Translations under genes and position numbers: made by a program
Shown here: piece after piece, positions 13,487-17,575 of the stretch
How positions within the stretch are numbered: position 1 is the first letter of the stretch
How the letters are laid out: each line of letters starts with the position of its first letter
Source of the DNA: JBKQVT01 sp052139835
GTDB taxonomy: Bacteria > Planctomycetota > Planctomycetia > Pirellulales > Thermoguttaceae
Reading direction: 5' to 3'
NCBI GenBank assembly: GCA_052139835.1
Contig: JBKQVT010000160.1
Span: 1-17,575, forward strand
DNA length: 17,575 nt
The notes under the pieces: model-generated
The model's database searches: none
Told to the model about the DNA's origin: nothing
Seen by the model: only the letters and a program-made list of their open reading frames with translations

Positions 13487-14146
13487 TCAATCCTTCTGCG
13501 GCCAATACCGCGCCCGGACCAACTCGACGACCATGGGCAGCACCGAAATGATGATGATCGCCAGGACGACCATAATGAAGTTGTCCTTGAACCAAGGGAT
13601 ACTGCCGAGCAAGTACCCCCCCACAACGAAGATGCTGACCCAAGCCATGCCCCCGGGCACGTCGTAAAGAAGGAAGCGGCCGTAGTTCATCGCTCCGACC
13701 CCGGCCACAAAAGGAGCGAAGGTGCGGACGATGGGAACGAAGCGGGCCAGGATGATCGTCTTGCCCCCGTACTTCTCGAAGAAACGGTGAGTGCGATCGA
13801 GGTGCTCCCGCTTCAAGAAGCGGACCTCGCCGCTGAAGGCCCGTGGCCCAATGTACCGGCCGATCCAGTAGTTGACGTTGTCGCCAACAATGGCCGCCGC
13901 CGCGAGCACCGCCAGCAGGATGCCGAGGTTGAGACTTCCCCTCCCGGCCATCGTCCCGGCGGCGAACAAGAGCGAATCGCCAGGCAAGAACGGTGTGACC
14001 ACCAGGCCCGTCTCGCAAAAGATCACCACGAACAAGATGAGGTACGTCCAGCCGCCGTAGGCGGCGATGACCTCACCGAGCTTCGTGTCCAGGTGCAGGA
14101 CGTAGGGCTCGACGAAAACGTGGTAGAACGACTTCAGTGCGTTCAT
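13487..14146 (-). CDS. DedA-family membrane protein
   Basis: DedA (VTT/SNARE-associated) proteins are inner-membrane proteins thought to move lipids, including undecaprenyl phosphate, across the membrane. The 219 residues show the family landmarks: FCETGLVVTPFLPGDSLLFA (about 43-61, re-entrant loop with the conserved acidic residue), GDNVNYWIGRYIG (about 88-100), the second re-entrant segment ILARFVPIVRTFAPFVAGVG (about 132-151, with the conserved arginines), and membrane helices at about 160-181 and 190-210. Length is normal. It starts 12 bases after the ilvE stop, so the two are co-transcribed. The ribosome site is weak (GGGGTGA is the nearest). Confidence 0.93.
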   Translation of the reverse strand: MNALKSFYHVFVEPYVLHLDTKLGEVIAAYGGWTYLILFVVIFCETGLVVTPFLPGDSLLFAAGTMAGRGSLNLGILLAVLAAAAIVGDNVNYWIGRYIGPRAFSGEVRFLKREHLDRTHRFFEKYGGKTIILARFVPIVRTFAPFVAGVGAMNYGRFLLYDVPGGMAWVSIFVVGGYLLGSIPWFKDNFIMVVLAIIIISVLPMVVELVRARYWPQKD

Positions 14147-14158
14147 GGCGGCGAAGGC

Positions 14159-15016
14159 TCACCCCCGCGTCAACTGGTGGAAGCGCCTGCTCAGGTCGCG
14201 GGTCACGGGGCCGGGCGTGCCCTGGCCGATGGTGCGGCTGTCGACCTTGACCACCGGCACCACTTCCGCCGCGGTGCCGGTAAGGAAGCACTCGTCCGCG
14301 ATGTAGACGTCGTGCCTGGTCAGCGGCACTTCGGCCACGGGGATTCCGGCCGCGGCGGCCAGCTCGATGACGGCCCCGCGGGTGATGCCTTCGAGGATGC
14401 CCGCCTCGTTGGGCGGCGTGAGCACCCGGCCCTGGCGGACCAGGAAGATGTTGTCGCCGGTGCACTCGGCCACTTCGCCGCGGTGATTGAGCATCAGGGC
14501 CTCGATGCAGCCGGCCTGGAGCCCCTCGATCTTCGCCAGGATGTTGTTGAGGTAGTTGAGCGATTTGACTCTCGGGCTCAAGGCCGCCGGGTGGTTGCGG
14601 ATCGTGCTCACGGTGACGAGTTCCAACCCGTTGCGATACAATTCGTCGGCGTAGAGCGTGATCTGATCGGTGATGATGATCACCTGGGGATGGGTACAGC
14701 GGTTGGGATCGAGTCCCAGGGTGCCGCTGCCGCGGGTGACGACCACGCGGATGTAGCCGTCCGCGACGCGGTTGGCGGCCATGGTCTGCTGGACGGCCGC
14801 GGCCATTTCCTCCTTGCTCAGCGGGATGGTCAGCCAGATGGCCTTGGCGGAATTCCACAGCCGGTCGAGGTGGGCCTGGAGGCGAAAGACCTTGCCGCCG
14901 TAGCTGCGGATGCCCTCGAAGACCCCGTCCCCGTAGAGCAGGCCGTGGTCGAAGACGCTGATCTTGGCGTCTTCCTTCTCGTACAATTTACCGTCGATGT
15001 AAACTTTCAGGGACAT
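14159..15016 (-). CDS. ilvE: Branched-chain amino acid aminotransferase
   Basis: This class IV PLP-dependent transaminase interconverts Val, Leu and Ile with their 2-oxo acids. The 285 residues show VFDHGLLYGDGVFEGIRSYG (21-40), the PLP lysine K151 in RVKSLNYLNNILAK, and the cofactor-phosphate region ECTGDNIFLV (about 184-193), followed by TPPNEAGILEGITRGAVIEL and FLTGTAAEVVPV. The frame is open for 24 more codons upstream, but that part translates the repeat at 15029-15054; MSLKVYIDGK at 15016 is the standard N-terminus. No strong ribosome site is visible. D-amino-acid aminotransferase is a close relative, but the motifs favour IlvE. It is followed closely by the dedA-like gene. Confidence 0.93.
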   Translation of the reverse strand: MSLKVYIDGKLYEKEDAKISVFDHGLLYGDGVFEGIRSYGGKVFRLQAHLDRLWNSAKAIWLTIPLSKEEMAAAVQQTMAANRVADGYIRVVVTRGSGTLGLDPNRCTHPQVIIITDQITLYADELYRNGLELVTVSTIRNHPAALSPRVKSLNYLNNILAKIEGLQAGCIEALMLNHRGEVAECTGDNIFLVRQGRVLTPPNEAGILEGITRGAVIELAAAAGIPVAEVPLTRHDVYIADECFLTGTAAEVVPVVKVDSRTIGQGTPGPVTRDLSRRFHQLTRG

Positions 15017-15028
15017 GGGATACTCATG

Positions 15029-15114
15029 GCGAGCCGCCGGGTTTATCCCGGCGGTTTCGCGGTGCCGCCGGGACGCCAACCATCGCAACCGCGGGGATAA
15101 ACCCCGCGGCTCGC
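15029..15114. repeat. BIME-like pair of inverted palindromes before ilvE
   Basis: Left unit 15029-15054 (core CCGCCGGG-TTTAT-CCCGGCGG) and right unit 15087-15114 (core CCGCGGGG-ATAAA-CCCCGCGG) face each other, with about 32 bases between; the two are variants of one sequence in opposite orientation. The left unit matches the copy inside the hsp70-like gene (9961-9985), and the right unit matches the one at 150-177. The element fills almost the whole gap between the lolD-like gene and ilvE, so it lies in or directly upstream of the ilvE leader. Confidence 0.85.
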
Positions 15115-15127
15115 TATTTTATTATCC

Positions 15128-15887
<760 letters not shown>

Positions 15888-15895
<8 letters not shown>

Positions 15896-17444
15896 AACGC
15901 AGGGCCTCCACGGGGTGCAACGACGCCGCCTGCGCCGCCGGCAGGACGCTGGCCGCCACGGCGATCGCCACGGCCCCCAGCACGATCCAGGCGACGGTGA
16001 AGGGGGAAACCAGGGTGGGGATCTTGTAGAAGTAATAGATTTCGGGATTGAACAGCGGGCGGCCGGTGATCCAGCCGAGGAAGTCGGCGATGGGGTTGAT
16101 GTAGCGGACGGTGAGCAGCCCGTTGATCATGCCCACCCCGGATCCGACCAGCCCCAGCGACAGGCCGTAGGCCAGGAAGATGCCCATCACGCCGTGGCCC
16201 GGGGCCCCCAGCGATTTGAGGATGCCGATGTCGCGGGTTTTTTCCACCACGATCATGAAGAAGATGGCCAGGATGCCGAAGCCGGCCACGCAGATGATCA
16301 TGAACAGCAGCACGTTGAGGATGGCCGTTTCCATCTGCACCGCGGCCAACAGCGCCCCCTGCTTGTCGCGCCAGGTGCAGATGTGGTAATAGGCCGCGGG
16401 AAACAGCGACATTTTTTCCTTCCGGTCGTTCGGACAGGGGACGGTCGCGTTGATAAGCTTGTCGCGGACGGCGGCGCCGTCGGCGCCGGGCTTGAGCTTG
16501 ATGGCGATGCAGTTGATGTTGGCCACGCCCGTGCCGGGGTCGATCATGCCCCGCAACTCTTGCAGCTTGCGGATCGGCACGAAGATGAAACTGGCGTCGT
16601 ATTCGCTCATCTTGCTCTCGTAGAAATCGACGATGGTAAAGTCGTCGCTGACGATCTTGGGCGGGGTGCCCGCGGTGAGGAAGCTCAGCTTGACGTCGTC
16701 GCCCGGCAGGGCCTCGAAATGGTCGCCGTCCTTCATGCGGAAGCTGGCCATGGCGATGCCCAGGATCACGCCGGTGTGTTGTTCCCTGGCCGGATCGAAG
16801 GCGTCCTCCTCCTTTTTCTGCCTGGGGGCGAAGGGATCGGCCGCCGCCCCCTGGACGGGATGGCGGCACTTCTCTTCCCACTGCCGCTGGTACGCCTGGT
16901 ATTGGGCCATCGCGCGGCGGCGGATCCAGCCGGCCTCGCGCATCTCCGTCCGCTCCGGCATTTCGTCGCCGCCGTTGTGGTCGCGGAGGTCGTAGCCCTT
17001 GTCGCGGAGCTTGAACAAATCGCCGCCGGTGGCCCGGCGGTTCTCCGGGTGTTGCAGGTACGTGCTGAAGTCGCTGACCGAGCCCTGCGTGGCCTCGTCG
17101 ATGCCGATCAACTGCACCTGGCGCGTGATCCAGGTCTGGTGGTAGCGGAAGCTGAGCATCGCCGGCACCACGACCGTGGCCGTCATGGCCTCGATCTGGT
17201 CGCCGGCGATCTCGCGGATCTTCTGCTTGTGCAACTCGGCGTCGGCGACGCCCTCCATGGTGCGGGATTCCACAACGATGTCGGAGATGATGCCGTGGAT
17301 GCGGCTCTGCATCTCGGTGGCGAAACCCGACATCACGCTGTTGACCACGATCATGATCCACACGCCGAACATGACGCTGATGACCGACATCAGCGCGATG
17401 TATCGCGTGCACAGATACCGCCAGCAGAGGAGGAGTTTGTACAT
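15888..17444 (-). CDS. LolC/LolE-like ABC transporter permease
   Basis: This FtsX-type permease probably moves lipoproteins or a related envelope substrate together with the LolD-like ATPase. In 518 residues: one N-terminal membrane helix (about 17-38, ALMSVISVMFGVWIMIVVNS), a large extracytoplasmic domain (about 40-385), then three C-terminal helices (LNVLLFMIICVAGFGILAIF, IFLAYGLSLGLVGSGVGMIN, AWIVLGAVAIAVAASVLPAA). It ends with the family motif ASLHPVEALRYE. LolC and LolE are usually about 400-415 residues; the extra length is in the extracytoplasmic domain, including a charged stretch around MPERTEMREAGWIRRRAMAQ. A single permease instead of a LolC-LolE pair suggests a homodimer. The start at 17444 fits MYKLLLCWRYL; no ribosome site precedes it. 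Confidence 0.92.
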
Positions 17445-17488
17445 GGGAGGGATTACAGTAGTTCCAAGTTCGAATGAAGTGCTATAGG

Positions 17489-17557
17489 TGAACGCAAGGC
17501 TCCTCCTGAAAATGATTTGCGCCAACAAGTCATTTCAGAAAGGAAGCCATGCGTTCA
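17489..17557 (-). repeat. Long hairpin in the leader of the permease gene
   Basis: Arms 17489-17515 (27 bases) and 17530-17557 (28 bases) are imperfect reverse complements, both built on TGAACGCA-GGCT-CC-CTGAAA-ATGA, with a 14-base loop. On the minus strand the 3' arm contains a perfect AGGAGG (17502-17507), which would be buried in the stem. The hairpin ends 45 bases before the permease ATG. It could be a dispersed repeat or a leader regulatory structure. Confidence 0.7.
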
Positions 17558-17564
17558 GGGACGA

Positions 17565-17570
17565 ATTGTA
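17565..17570 (-). promoter_or_regulatory. Possible -10 element for the lol-like operon
   Basis: TACAAT on the minus strand, seven bases before the hairpin at 17489-17557, would place the transcript start almost exactly at the hairpin. The -35 region lies outside the window. Confidence 0.35.
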
Positions 17571-17575
17571 CCATA

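Noticed and set aside
13331..15100. 589-codon plus-strand open frame across the dedA-like and ilvE genes
   Set aside because: It runs antisense to two well-supported genes and across their junction.
17445..17528. 28-residue N-terminal extension of the permease
   Set aside because: It would cross the hairpin and has a poor start; the usual permease N-terminus begins at 17444.

Overview
The window is GC-rich DNA with nearly every gene on the minus strand. It is most likely from a planctomycete (Pirellulales or Thermogutta-like). That placement is an inference from the gene set, weak Shine-Dalgarno sites at several genes, and many different dispersed palindromes between and even inside genes. 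No rRNA, tRNA, CRISPR array, transposase or phage gene was recognised.

Layout, left to right: (1) 1-107, a possible partial gene end of unknown identity; (2) 355-5885, a complete pyruvate dehydrogenase operon read right to left: aceE (homodimeric E1), aceF (E2), lpdA (E3), with a good sigma70-type promoter before aceE; (3) 5990-6250, two nested palindromic repeats and then the only convincing plus-strand gene, a 58-residue UPF0391/DUF1328 membrane protein; (4) 6569-8419, a small accessory cluster: a protein with two Clp_N repeats and no ATPase, an unrecognised 192-residue protein, and a UPF0175 antitoxin-like gene followed by what looks like a 14-codon stump of its DUF3368 PIN-type toxin; (5) 8601-13171, an operon ispE - spoVG - large Hsp70-like protein behind a near-consensus promoter, where SpoVG carries an inserted four-cysteine zinc ribbon; (6) 13487-15016, ilvE followed by a DedA-family membrane protein; (7) 15128-17444, a LolC/E-type permease and LolD-type ATPase with overlapping ends.

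How the genes work together: aceE-aceF-lpdA make acetyl-CoA from pyruvate; ispE belongs to the MEP isoprenoid pathway; ilvE is in branched-chain amino acid metabolism; the Lol-like pair probably moves lipoproteins or a similar envelope substrate. The most unusual content is the repeat landscape. At least six palindrome families are present. Three elements, and possibly a fourth, lie in frame inside coding sequences (the aceF linker and the hsp70 gene), so mobile palindromes appear to have become protein linkers. The SpoVG-zinc-ribbon/Hsp70 pair, whose second gene has no ordinary start codon, is the best candidate for an under-described functional unit.
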